Positions 30,664-38,451 of a stretch of 38,451 bases of DNA are shown piece by piece. A model generated the notes under the pieces. It worked only from the letters and a program-made list of their open reading frames with translations. It made no database searches and was not told where the DNA came from. The stretch is from Nemertoderma westbladi (Eukaryota > Xenacoelomorpha > Nemertodermatida > Nemertodermatidae). The DNA lies in contig JAUCBJ010000710.1 of assembly GCA_032718475.1 (NCBI GenBank), positions 1 through 38,451 of the forward strand, written 5' to 3'. The number at the start of each line of letters is the position of its first letter. The stretch's first letter is position 1. A program made the position numbers and the translations under genes.

Positions 30664-31855
30664 CTACCGCCGAAGCGGGAGCCGCCAACATAGTAGCGGG
30701 TAGACGAGGGATGATGGGTGACAAATCATTGATGTCTCGCTCGGCGTCCAGGACTGGGACAGTTTAGTACTGTGCAAAGGGAATTTAGAGTTAGGTTCTG
30801 GAAGTACAGGGGTCTCTATCACAGAGAGGGTGGCTTCGAGAACAGGCCTAATTATTTCAGGCTCATCTACTATAGTAGGGATTCTTTCTACTCTAATAAT
30901 TTGGTCTGTGGGTTCTGTACTACCTAAGTCTAAACTAGCTAGTTGCCTTATCACAGCTGGGGGCAAATTAGGCAATTTCTGACGGTGCGGCGTTCTTCTA
31001 CGTCTGCTGGAACGAGATCTATTTCCTCCGCCTTCAGGATCTGTTGTATTGCCTTCATCAGATGATGTAAATCCCTGTCTCTTGGGAGTAGATCGACTTA
31101 TCATCTGCATCTGACTAGCTGTTCTCTGTTTATTTAAGTAGTCTTGCTTCTCTTGACGATTTTCCAACTCTAGTTGGGTTGTCTCTTCAGATGCCCTCCA
31201 TTTTGTTTCCGCCACTGCCACTGCCGCCTTTCTTTCAACTTCTGCAGCTACTGCTGTCGCTTTTCTTTCCGCTTCTGCAGCTTTTCTTTCCACTTCTGCA
31301 GCTGCTGCTGCCGCTTTTCTTTCTGCTTCTACTGCTGCCGCTGCTGCTTTCCTTTCAGCCTCTACCGCTGCCGCTGCCGCTTCCTGTCTGTCTTCTATCT
31401 GTTTTTACTTTAGCTGCTCTTCTTGGACCCTAGCGATGCGGATGCTTTCATCAAATTTAGCCTGGACCGCGGCTAACATTTCCGCATCTAATGAGTCTAA
31501 CACAAACTTGGCTCCCTCACTATTAGGGTGAAGTCCAGCTAGCCGTCTCCTTAACTCTTTGTCACCTATAAATCATTGATAGTCCGACAGATAGATGTCA
31601 ATAGCGTCCTTCTTCTGAGGTTTCTCTGATGTAACATCGCTTTCCACTTGAGAAAAGGTAGCGTCTGTTGATTCTCCGTGGGTCGCGCGCTCAGTTAGCT
31701 GAATTTTCCATTGTGTCGTTCCTTGGACTTTAAGACTCACCCGTTGGAACCAAGTCTTTACGGCAACTTGCAACGATGTGTCTTGGCTTCTCTTCGAGGC
31801 TTCCTCAAAGGCGGAAAGGATTAGTCTGATCCGTAAGATTCGTTCTCGAACTTGA
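30664..31855 (-). pseudogene. BEL gag N-terminal coiled-coil segment, broken
   Basis: Minus-strand frame starting beside the 5' LTR: RERILRIRLILSAFEEASKR, a typical Pao gag start. In-frame TGA at 31573-31575 and TAA near 31404 interrupt it. It then has an alanine-rich coiled coil of repeated AERKAAAA units (about 31400-31200), an Arg/Ser-rich stretch (RSRSSRRRRTPHR) and an acidic Pro/Glu region. Near 30720 the frame shifts toward that of the main gag ORF. Plus-strand Phe/Cys/Leu-rich ORFs here are shadows of the repeat. Confidence 0.7.
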
Positions 31856-32436
31856 TGAAATAGCATTTAATACACTCAAAAACCACTATAATGAAAGTCG
31901 CAATTGCTACAGGTAACAGGTCCCTCTTACCTTCAGTAATCAAGAAGATTGGGGGTTTTATGATTATTTATCGGTATTCTCCAAATATAACAACATATCC
32001 ATCAACATATAACAATTAATAACAGACAGTAAACAGAAGTAAAATAATGCGGTGAAAGTCAGTATGTCGGTAGGTGCCGAGTTCAGTAGTTGAATTGAGC
32101 GAGTGACACGCTGATAATAGATTTACTTACGTTCCTATAATCAAAGCCGTCTAATGTTTGGCCAAAGTCTGAAACTTCCACAGAAGCACAGAATAATTTC
32201 CAAGCCGATGTTCTGAGGCTCAGAAAGGTAAACAAAAACCGTAATGCATTGCGCGGTTTTCTGTAGGCCTCTGTACAAGATAAAATGAAAATCGCTCTGA
32301 TTGGCCGAGCGAGCTGAACAAAGAGATGTTCCACGTTTACAGTAAATCAGCTGACAGATTTCGTCATCTGAGTTCCAGTCTTTTAGAGTATTAGGCGCAT
32401 TGCGGCAGAAAATGGCTTGTTATGTCCGCTAAAACA
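31856..32436 (-). repeat. 5' LTR of the BEL element
   Basis: 581 bp, near-identical to 22589-23149. In minus orientation it starts TGTTTTAGCGG (32436) and ends GCTATTTCA (31856). The outer edge abuts LINE-A RT sequence. The base after the inner edge is not the TGG expected of a tRNA primer site. Confidence 0.9.
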
Positions 32437-32687
32437 CTGTTGTATAGCAGCCCCATTATCAGCAATCTTTCGAGTATCATTCGAAACGCACGCATTACCA
32501 TCTGCCTGGCTGACGGCCAACATAATAACAACATTCAAAAAAGGCGATCCCCGTCAGACCCTTATAACTATCAGCCTATATCCCTTATCTGTATTGCTTG
32601 TAAACTCATGGAAATGCGCATTAAACAGGTTTTAATAGATTATTTATTTTCTCATAAATTAATAAGTAGGGCACAACATGTATTTTC
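32437..32687 (+). pseudogene. LINE-A RT N-terminal part
   Basis: Frames give CCIAAPLSAIFRVSFETHAL, PSAWLTANIITTFKKGDPRQ, then NYQPISLICIACKLMEMRIK and YLFSHKLISRAQH, the RT region before motif A. The segment is cut on the left by the BEL LTR and on the right by LINE-B. After LINE-B it resumes with HRKSTCTQMLECVTDW at 38086. Confidence 0.82.
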
Positions 32688-32880
32688 GTTGGAAGTACTA
32701 GGCGTTGTCCAACTGTCAGATTGCAGATTTCTCTGCATTAGATATTCTAAGGCCTAACTATTTTATTTATATTATATTATATATTGAAGAAGATTAAGGA
32801 TATTCATTTGATCTGTTGATACTGCGGATTATACTGTATTGAATAAGTCTAAAGATATTAAATCCGGGTTACAATACAAG

Positions 32881-34077
32881 ATGTCGACTGCCAGTGCCAC
32901 AATTGATAGGCAGAAAAGCTCTCCAAGCAACAGAAGAGTATCCCTAATCGGTTCGTCAAAATCTACAGCAACGCGAACTTCGGCTGGGAACACCACCAAT
33001 AAAACCAAACAAAATAACACAATGTCCCAACGGACATCTACTGATGGTTACTGTGCATCTGCAAACACAATTTCCACAGTATCGCAGAGGAAAAAAGCAA
33101 AACCGAGAGAATGGATCACCACAAAGATTGAATGCTCCTTCTGCCAAACTACCTGGACTGAAATTGAAACGCAGGTGGCTGTCGAGCTTGACATATCCTC
33201 ACAAAACTTTCTTTGCGGTGTGTGTTCTGCTCAAAAGATTGAAAAGTTGGAAGCTGATCAAGCTACCCTACTGATAGACAACAGCAACCTATCGAAACAA
33301 CTAGTCCATCTGAGAAACTTAACAAATGATGTACGCAACGATACATCACAACTTACTTCAACAATAAATGAACTCGATGCAACCTTAACAAATAAGATTG
33401 ATTCATTCCAAGTTGCGACAACAAATAAACTGGCCGAACTACAATACAGGTTTGAAAACTCTGACGCTTTCAAGGTCGACTCAACTCGTCGTATGGATGA
33501 TCTTTCTGCAATTGTACATGAATTAAAGCCATCTGACTGTACCCCAACATGGGCAGACATGGTAAAGAAAAACTGTGAAGAATTAAAGACGATCAACGAC
33601 AAAATTTCCAACCCTACAAACATCACCAGAGAATTCAATGCGGCTGGAGTTGAAAAAATTATCAAGCAAAATGCAATGAGGAAGTTCAATGTCATTATCA
33701 ATAAAATGCCTGGTGACCTATCAGGGAGCAACATGGAAGATCAACATCATTGTGACAGTGCTTTTCTCGAGAAAGCTCTAGGCGAGAAGCTACACTTCCG
33801 AACAATTACACGTCTTGGTAAGAAAAGGGATGATGGACGGTCTCGACCTGTACTACTATCATTTAACACCGAGGCTGATGCATCTAACTTAATTGCAAAA
33901 CGGTACTTTACTGTCAATCAAGAGCGTATATATTTCAATAGAGACTTATCCGAGTTTGAGCGACAACTTGCATATAAACAACGAGTCAAGCGTCGTGAAC
34001 AATTCTCAAGACGGCAACACCTCCAAACAACAGCTGCAAATGGAAGTCCACAAAACCCATTTGATATTTTAGATTGA
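32881..34077 (+). CDS. LINE-B ORF1 protein, zinc motif plus coiled coil
   Basis: 398 aa from the first in-frame ATG. The N-terminal 80 residues are Ser/Thr-rich and basic. A zinc-ribbon or PHD-like motif C85-X2-C88-X23-C112-X2-C115 follows. Residues about 118-210 form a coiled coil (KIEKLEADQATLLIDNSNL). The C-terminal half has an RRM-like start (FNVIINKMPGD), RTITRLGKKRDDG.SRPVLLSF, and a basic end (YKQRVKRREQF). Such proteins bind element RNA and trimerise. It ends in UGA, directly followed by CUA, with ORF2 in the same frame. Confidence 0.88.
   Translation: MSTASATIDRQKSSPSNRRVSLIGSSKSTATRTSAGNTTNKTKQNNTMSQRTSTDGYCASANTISTVSQRKKAKPREWITTKIECSFCQTTWTEIETQVAVELDISSQNFLCGVCSAQKIEKLEADQATLLIDNSNLSKQLVHLRNLTNDVRNDTSQLTSTINELDATLTNKIDSFQVATTNKLAELQYRFENSDAFKVDSTRRMDDLSAIVHELKPSDCTPTWADMVKKNCEELKTINDKISNPTNITREFNAAGVEKIIKQNAMRKFNVIINKMPGDLSGSNMEDQHHCDSAFLEKALGEKLHFRTITRLGKKRDDGRSRPVLLSFNTEADASNLIAKRYFTVNQERIYFNRDLSEFERQLAYKQRVKRREQFSRRQHLQTTAANGSPQNPFDILD
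34075..34077 (+). other. candidate readthrough stop UGA-CUA between ORF1 and ORF2
   Basis: The only stop in one continuous frame from 32881 to 37164. The following codon is CUA, the context known to promote UGA readthrough. There is no in-frame ATG until 34201, which is already inside the endonuclease domain. Confidence 0.6.
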
Positions 34078-37000
34078 CTATCACCGCGCCACTATGTTGA
34101 CCCAAAAGATTCTCCTTATCCTCCTCTCTATGAATGGTTGAGCCAGTTTGACTCCAGGGGAGTCCATGTAGCCCATGCTAATATACGCAGCTTGCTTCCT
34201 ATGATTCCCGAACTAAAATGTATATTAGAACCAGGCTCAATTGATATTCTCATGATTTCTGAGACATGGCTTGATGATTCTATCACTAATGCCGAAATTG
34301 GTATTCCTGGATATAATATCTTTCGGCGCGATAGGAATAGAAATGGAGGTGGAGTCGCTATCTATATCAACTCAAGTCTTGTATTTGATGTTCTAGAATG
34401 GAGTTACAATTGCACATCTGAGGTTCTATTTGGTGAACTATCATTACCTAGCACAAAGACAATTCTGCTTGGTGTGGTATACCGACCCGACAGTGACAAA
34501 AATATGTTTGACAATCTGGTCTCATTCCTTGGCGATACATCAAAATACGGTGAGATAATCATTCTGGGGGATACTAACATAGACCTGTTAGGTAACTACA
34601 AATGCATACCATCCCCCCTTGCTACCGACGGCCTCCTTCAAAGCCTATACAGCTTCACCAATACACTTGGTCTCTGCCAGTTAATAACCGAAGCAACTCG
34701 GGTCACAGCTTCTACAGCCACATTAATTGACCATGCCTTTGTTTCGCAACCAAATATGATTACAACCAGTGGAGTTATTAAGGAACGTCTAAGTGACCAC
34801 TACATAATTTTTGTTACAAGAAAAAGACAAAAACCAAAACCAGCTATTCCCCTGACTAGTAACTGCCGTTCTTACTCAACTTACTCCAAAGAGATATTGC
34901 TCGAAAAACTGACAAATAATACATCCCTACAAGATTTGCCATATACAACTGATGTCAATACTGCAGCAACCATAGTGGATAATGTGTTAACAAGTATTTT
35001 AGATGAAATTGCTCCTTTTCGCAAATGCCGCATAAAATCTTTCTCACAACCATGGGTTGATAGGGAGGTGAAAGACGCAATCATCGCCCGCAATAGAGCC
35101 TCTCTCAAATTCACCAATGAAAGAACACTCCTAAACCAGGAGGCCTTTAGAGTCCTAAGAAACAAAGCAACCAACCTCATAAAATGTAAAAAGGTATCGT
35201 ACATCAGTCTACAATTGAAAAATGCAACTGGTGATAGCAAGAAACTGTGGAAAGTTCTTAAGACTATCGGTCCTCCTACTAGAAAGCAAGGAGCCCACTC
35301 CAAGACAACCACTAAAAGCCTTTTAATTGATGGCGAAATTTCACATGATCCATCGAAAGTCTGCGAGCACCTCAATACCTACTTCACTAATATTGCAAAA
35401 GAACTAGTATCAGCAATGCCTAAACCACCAGGCCGTTATGGCTTTGAATCTACATTGGAATACTACAAGGGACTCGGAGTAACGGAGAACGCGTTCAGCT
35501 TGCACCCAGTTGAAGAGGATGACGTTGCCAAAATATTCTCTAAGATTGACCCCTGTAAAGCTGGAGGCCCTGATGGTATCCCTTCACGCATAATCAGTGA
35601 TGGGGCAATTGCGCTGATAAAACCGTTTACCCACTTAGTCAACCTGTCTATCTCATCTTCAATCTTTCCTGATAACTATAAAATAGCTCGTGTAGTCCCT
35701 GCCCATAAAAAAGGTCCAGTGATAATCAGCGGTAATAACAGGCCCCTTTCCAACCTTCCAATACTGTCGAAAATACTTGAACGCATTGCATATGACCAAA
35801 TGTTTTTCTATGTAACTTCACAACACCTTATGAATAAGTTCCAGTCTGGATTTCGACCTATGTTCTCCACTGATACAACACTCTTATTGGTTGATAACTA
35901 CATCAGAGAAGCAATCGACCATGGCCTACTAACTGGTATGATACTGATTGATTTTCGCAAAGCGTTTGATACTCTAAACCATGGCATCATAATACAAAAA
36001 CTGAGAGCTATAGGTGCCGACCCAGCTACACAGAATTGGTTTAAATCGTATCTAAATGGTCGGATGCAATACGTCGATATTGGTACTGCTACTTCAACTC
36101 CACAGGTAGTCGATGATGGTGTGCCTCAGGGCGCTATATTGGCAGTATTGTTATTTGGTTTAGCAACTAACGACTTTGACCAAATATTACCTTCATCCAT
36201 GAACAGTAACGACGTCTGTCGCACAGACTGTTCGATCCCAGACTCCTCCCATATAGCAACTCCAACCTCTGACGATTCCATCCTGCCCCCTAAATTTGCC
36301 GATGATGTTGGCCTCCTCACTGCTAATAGCTGTGTTCAGGCAATATCGTCAACACTATCTGCCACCATGGACAAAGTATCAGACTGGTGCCTTGACAACA
36401 GACTGAGTATTAACTTTGAGAAAACCGAATGTATTTTATTTGGAACTCATCAGAGATTAGCAGCTGCACCGTGTCCCTTAGAGGTTTACTGCAATGGAAA
36501 CCGTATATCTACAAAGAAAGCAGTAACCTACCTAGGAGCCACCATAAATGAATCCCTTACTGGTATGGAAATGGTGCTTAGAGTATTAAAAAAAGGAAAC
36601 TCGCGTCTACGCTTCCTTCATCGACATGGTGCCATCCTCGACCGCTCCCTTAGACGACTACTTTGCAACTCACTCATCCAGCCACACATTGACTATGCTG
36701 CACCCACTTGGTTTTTCACCATCACTAAGAAACTTCGAACTAATGTTGAAGCCCTTCAAAGAAAATGCATCCGTTTCTGCCTCGGTCTTGGCCCTCGTAT
36801 CCATATTAATGCTTCACATTATGTTGCAATCAACTGGCTTCCCCTCCGCGAGCGAGTGCAATCAGTTATCTTATCACACATGTTTAGAGTAAGAAACGGC
36901 CTCTCGCCAGAGTACATGAATGACATGGTCACTTTCAATGAAGGACGAAGCGGTCTCCGCTCTTCTCAAGATAGGGCATTGATTCCCGATCGGAAGACAA

Positions 37001-37164
37001 TTTATGGACAGACCACTTTCAGTTTCTATGGTCCAAAACTATGGAATGCACTCCCTAAGGTTCTAACTGAGTGCTCTTCATTAGTAACATTCAAACATAA
37101 ACTGAAGGACTACTTACTGACTAAGATCGAAGATGACGACTCATCCGTCTTTCTCTATATTTAA
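34078..37164 (+). CDS. LINE-B ORF2: endonuclease and reverse transcriptase
   Basis: 1028 residues counted from the codon after the UGA. It nicks target DNA and copies LINE RNA in place. APE endonuclease: N35 in HANIRSL, E62 in SETWLDD, D165 and N167 in GDTNIDLL, S239-D240-H241. A basic linker follows. RT: GPDGIPSRI, NNRPLSNLPILSKILERI, FQSGFRP, motif A ILIDFRKAFD (D625), motif B VPQGAIL (682), motif C FADD (740-743). B to C spacing is 58 residues, roughly 20 more than I expect, through a Ser/Asp-rich insert with two Cys. The C-terminal domain has AINWLPLRERVQSVILSHMF, NGLSPEYM, and LWNALPKV, as in the CR1/L2 group. The stop falls within the first unit of the 3' repeats. No in-frame ATG precedes the endonuclease N motif, so translation likely depends on ORF1. 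Confidence 0.92.
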   Translation, partial: LSPRHYVDPKDSPYPPLYEWLSQFDSRGVHVAHANIRSLLPMIPELKCILEPGSIDILMISETWLDDSITNAEIGIPGYNIFRRDRNRNGGGVAIYINSSLVFDVLEWSYNCTSEVLFGELSLPSTKTILLGVVYRPDSDKNMFDNLVSFLGDTSKYGEIIILGDTNIDLLGNYKCIPSPLATDGLLQSLYSFTNTLGLCQLITEATRVTASTATLIDHAFVSQPNMITTSGVIKERLSDHYIIFVTRKRQKPKPAIPLTSNCRSYSTYSKEILLEKLTNNTSLQDLPYTTDVNTAATIVDNVLTSILDEIAPFRKCRIKSFSQPWVDREVKDAIIARNRASLKFTNERTLLNQEAFRVLRNKATNLIKCKKVSYISLQLKNATGDSKKLWKVLKTIGPPTRKQGAHSKTTTKSLLIDGEISHDPSKVCEHLNTYFTNIAKELVSAMPKPPGRYGFESTLEYYKGLGVTENAFSLHPVEEDDVAKIFSKIDPCKAGGPDGIPSRIISDGAIALIKPFTHLVNLSISSSIFPDNYKIARVVPAHKKGPVIISGNNRPLSNLPILSKILERIAYDQMFFYVTSQHLMNKFQSGFRPMFSTDTTLLLVDNYIREAIDHGLLTGMILIDFRKAFDTLNHGIIIQKLRAIGADPATQNWFKSYLNGRMQYVDIGTATSTPQVVDDGVPQGAILAVLLFGLATNDFDQILPSSMNSNDVCRTDCSIPDSSHIATPTSDDSILPPKFADDVGLLTANSCVQAISSTLSATMDKVSDWCLDNRLSINFEKTECILFGTHQRLAAAPCPLEVYCNGNRISTKKAVTYLGATINESLTGMEMVLRVLKKGNSRLRFLHRHGAILDRSLRRLLCNSLIQPHIDYAAPTWFFTITKKLRTNVEALQRKCIRFCLGLGPRIHINASHYVAINWLPLRERVQSVILSHMFRVRNGLSPEYMNDMVTFNEGRSGLRSSQDRALIPDRKTIYGQTTFSFYGPKLWNALPKVLTECSSLVTFKHKLKDYLLTKIEDDDSSVFLYI

Positions 37165-37510
37165 TTTTTAACGAATTTTAGACCGACCGATACAATAATA
37201 TCTCTATTTATTTAATTTTTAACGTATTCTAGATTTATAATATATACTACTCTTGGAAGATGACTCATCCGTCTTTCTCTATATTTAATTTTTAACGAAT
37301 TTTAGACCGACCGATACAATAATATCTCTATTTATTTAATTTTTAACGTATTCTAGATTTATAATACATACTAATCTTGGAAGATGACGACTCATCCGTC
37401 TTTCTCTATATTTAATTTTTAACGAATTTTAGACCGACCGATACAATAATATCTCTATTTATTTAATTTTTAACGTATTCTAGATTTATAATATATACTA
37501 CTCTTGGTCT
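37137..37510 (+). repeat. triplicated ~125-bp unit at LINE-B 3' end
   Basis: Three near-identical units beginning GACTCATCCGTCTTTCTC, with TCATCC at 37141, 37265 and 37392 (spacing 124 and 127 bp). The first unit holds the last ORF2 codons (DDSSVFLYI) and stop; the other two are in the 3' UTR. Confidence 0.95.
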
Positions 37511-38044
37511 ACCTTTTATTTCAAGTTTATCTGTTTTTTTACTCTTAGATAAACCACAGTATCTACCGTACCTTTAATTCAATTATATCTGCTTTTTACT
37601 CTTTTATATACTTACCGCTAATTACCGGTATATTCACAGATATTTATTTTACTTGAGTTTTATCCTGGACCCTCATGGAAACGAGGTGAAACCTCATGAG
37701 GCCATCCACACGTCACTACATACGCTATCCTTCTTGTTTTTACAGTACGTTACATTAATTATATTTACACTCATATTTACATACATATCTACATTTATAT
37801 TCACTACATACGATATCCTTCTTGTTTATACTGCACATTACATTAATTATATTTTACCTACGCTTGTGATGTTGAGACCCATTTGTTTTAAAACTAATGC
37901 AATTGTGCAACATCTCTCATGGGGTATGTACAGTACACTACTATGCATAGTTATATAATATTCATTGTTGTTTCTCATCGTTGTTTCGCTTTACATTGCG
38001 ATTTTATCTGTTTAGTGCATATAATTTGTTGTTGACGTAAAAAA
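37511..38044 (+). other. LINE-B 3' UTR
   Basis: No coding capacity. Includes loosely repeated segments (CACTACATACG.TATCCTTCTTG at about 37714 and 37802). Confidence 0.6.
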
Positions 38045-38071
38045 ATCAAATCAAATCAAATCAAATCAAAA
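38045..38071 (+). repeat. (TCAAA)n tail of LINE-B
   Basis: About five TCAAA units close the element, as the microsatellite tails of CR1/L2-group LINEs do. LINE-A sequence resumes right after. Confidence 0.85.
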
Positions 38072-38451
38072 ACACGGTTTTTTACATCGTAAATCCACCT
38101 GTACTCAAATGCTAGAATGTGTTACTGATTGGTTCAATTTAATTGATAAACGAAAGAACCTGGACATTATATATATAGACTTTGCAAAAGCCTTTGTTTG
38201 ATTCGGTAGTTCACTCTAAATTACTATCAAAGCTCACTAGCTACGGTGTATGCGGAGATCTGTTTCTATGGATACGTGCATTTCTATGTAATAGAACCCA
38301 AAATGTACTTGTAGGTACCGAATCATCGGACTACTGTGTAGTTACATCGGGAACTATTCAAGGCAGTGTCTTGGGGCCAGTATTGTTTCTTTTATTTATT
38401 AATGATTTACCTGATGCTGTTCGCGCTTTTGAAGACCTTTAGCAGTTTAAC
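38072..38451 (+). pseudogene. LINE-A RT core, runs off window
   Basis: HRKSTCTQMLECVTDWFNLI, then motif A IYIDFAKAF, a small duplication (GTTT) shifting the frame, DSVVHSKLLSKLTSYGV, RAFLCNRTQNVLVG, motif B IQGSVLGPVLFLLFINDLPD. A TAG stop follows at 38440-38442 before motif C. The four LINE-A pieces are collinear with one ORF2. Confidence 0.85.

Larger units (their letters stand above)
22589..32436 (-). mobile_element. BEL/Pao LTR retrotransposon, deletion derivative
   Basis: A 9.85-kb element on the minus strand. LTRs begin TGTTTTAGCGG and end GCTATTTCA. In transcription order: 5' LTR, gag N-terminal coiled coil (broken), gag with BEL-type zinc knuckles, protease fused to an RNase H tail, an AT-rich repeat block with an inserted TTAA element, an unrecognised broken gene, 3' LTR. 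RT and integrase are not seen, so it cannot be autonomous. No primer binding site with the usual TGG is visible beside the 5' LTR, and the two flanks do not share a 5-bp duplication (GATTA against CTGTT). The right flank is LINE-A RT sequence. Confidence 0.85.
32688..38071 (+). mobile_element. LINE-B, apparently full-length CR1/L2-group LINE
   Basis: 5.4-kb non-LTR retrotransposon with a ~190-bp 5' UTR, intact ORF1, intact ORF2, a 3' UTR with a triplicated 125-bp unit, and a (TCAAA)n tail at 38045-38071. It lies inside LINE-A RT, whose reading continues on both sides, which sets the borders to within a few bases. No clean target duplication. Both ORFs lack stops and frameshifts, so it is young. 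Clade placement among CR1, L2, Crack and Daphne needs a tree. Confidence 0.88.

Noticed and set aside
31174-31433. Two plus-strand ORFs rich in Phe, Cys and Leu
   Set aside because: Antisense shadows of the AERKAAAA coiled-coil repeats of gag.

Overview
The window reads as nuclear DNA of an animal, most likely a marine invertebrate deuterostome such as an echinoderm. Evidence: a spliced ABC-transporter gene with GT-AG intron borders, several non-LTR (LINE) families, a BEL/Pao LTR retrotransposon, a tRNA-derived SINE, many terminal-inverted-repeat elements, and the recurring motif TAGGCCTA that I associate with echinoderm-like genomes. The phylum call is inference.

Layout. 1-1403: decayed LINE reverse transcriptase. 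1404-6500: repeats, namely a 15-bp tandem array, a G-run MITE, a 1.6-kb inverted-repeat element full of GACAGAC tracts, a perfect hairpin, and remnants of a GIY-YIG tail and a LINE ORF1 on the minus strand. 6905-13151: the one convincing host gene, an ABCC4-like transporter of two exons (about 1281 aa). Its 2.4-kb intron holds a LINE fragment, a tRNA-derived SINE and an unexplained minus-strand ORF. 13152-18700: gene-poor, with a 22-bp array, a C38 tract and a 16-bp array. 18707-19566: an 860-bp foldback element with a 6-bp target duplication.

19573-38451 looks like one old LINE (LINE-A) split by later insertions. Its endonuclease, linker, RT N-terminus and RT core occur in the right order at 19573, 20877, 32437 and 38072. 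Between them lie a 1017-bp TIR element whose removal restores the LINE-A frame, a Harbinger-like MITE, a 9.85-kb BEL/Pao element (minus strand, LTRs 22589-23149 and 31856-32436), and a 5.4-kb second LINE (LINE-B, 32688-38071).

The BEL element keeps gag and protease, but protease is fused in frame to the RNase H tail and I see no RT or integrase. Its 3' half instead holds an unrecognised, broken, intronless gene (23332-24885, minus) with a perfect RFX X-box about 240 bp upstream, and an AT-rich repeat block carrying a TTAA-flanked element with G15/C26 ends.

LINE-B is the most striking element. ORF1 and ORF2 are both open and in the same frame, separated only by UGA followed by CUA, a context known to favour stop-codon readthrough. 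No in-frame AUG lies between that stop and the endonuclease N-terminal motif. This suggests an ORF1-ORF2 fusion made by readthrough.
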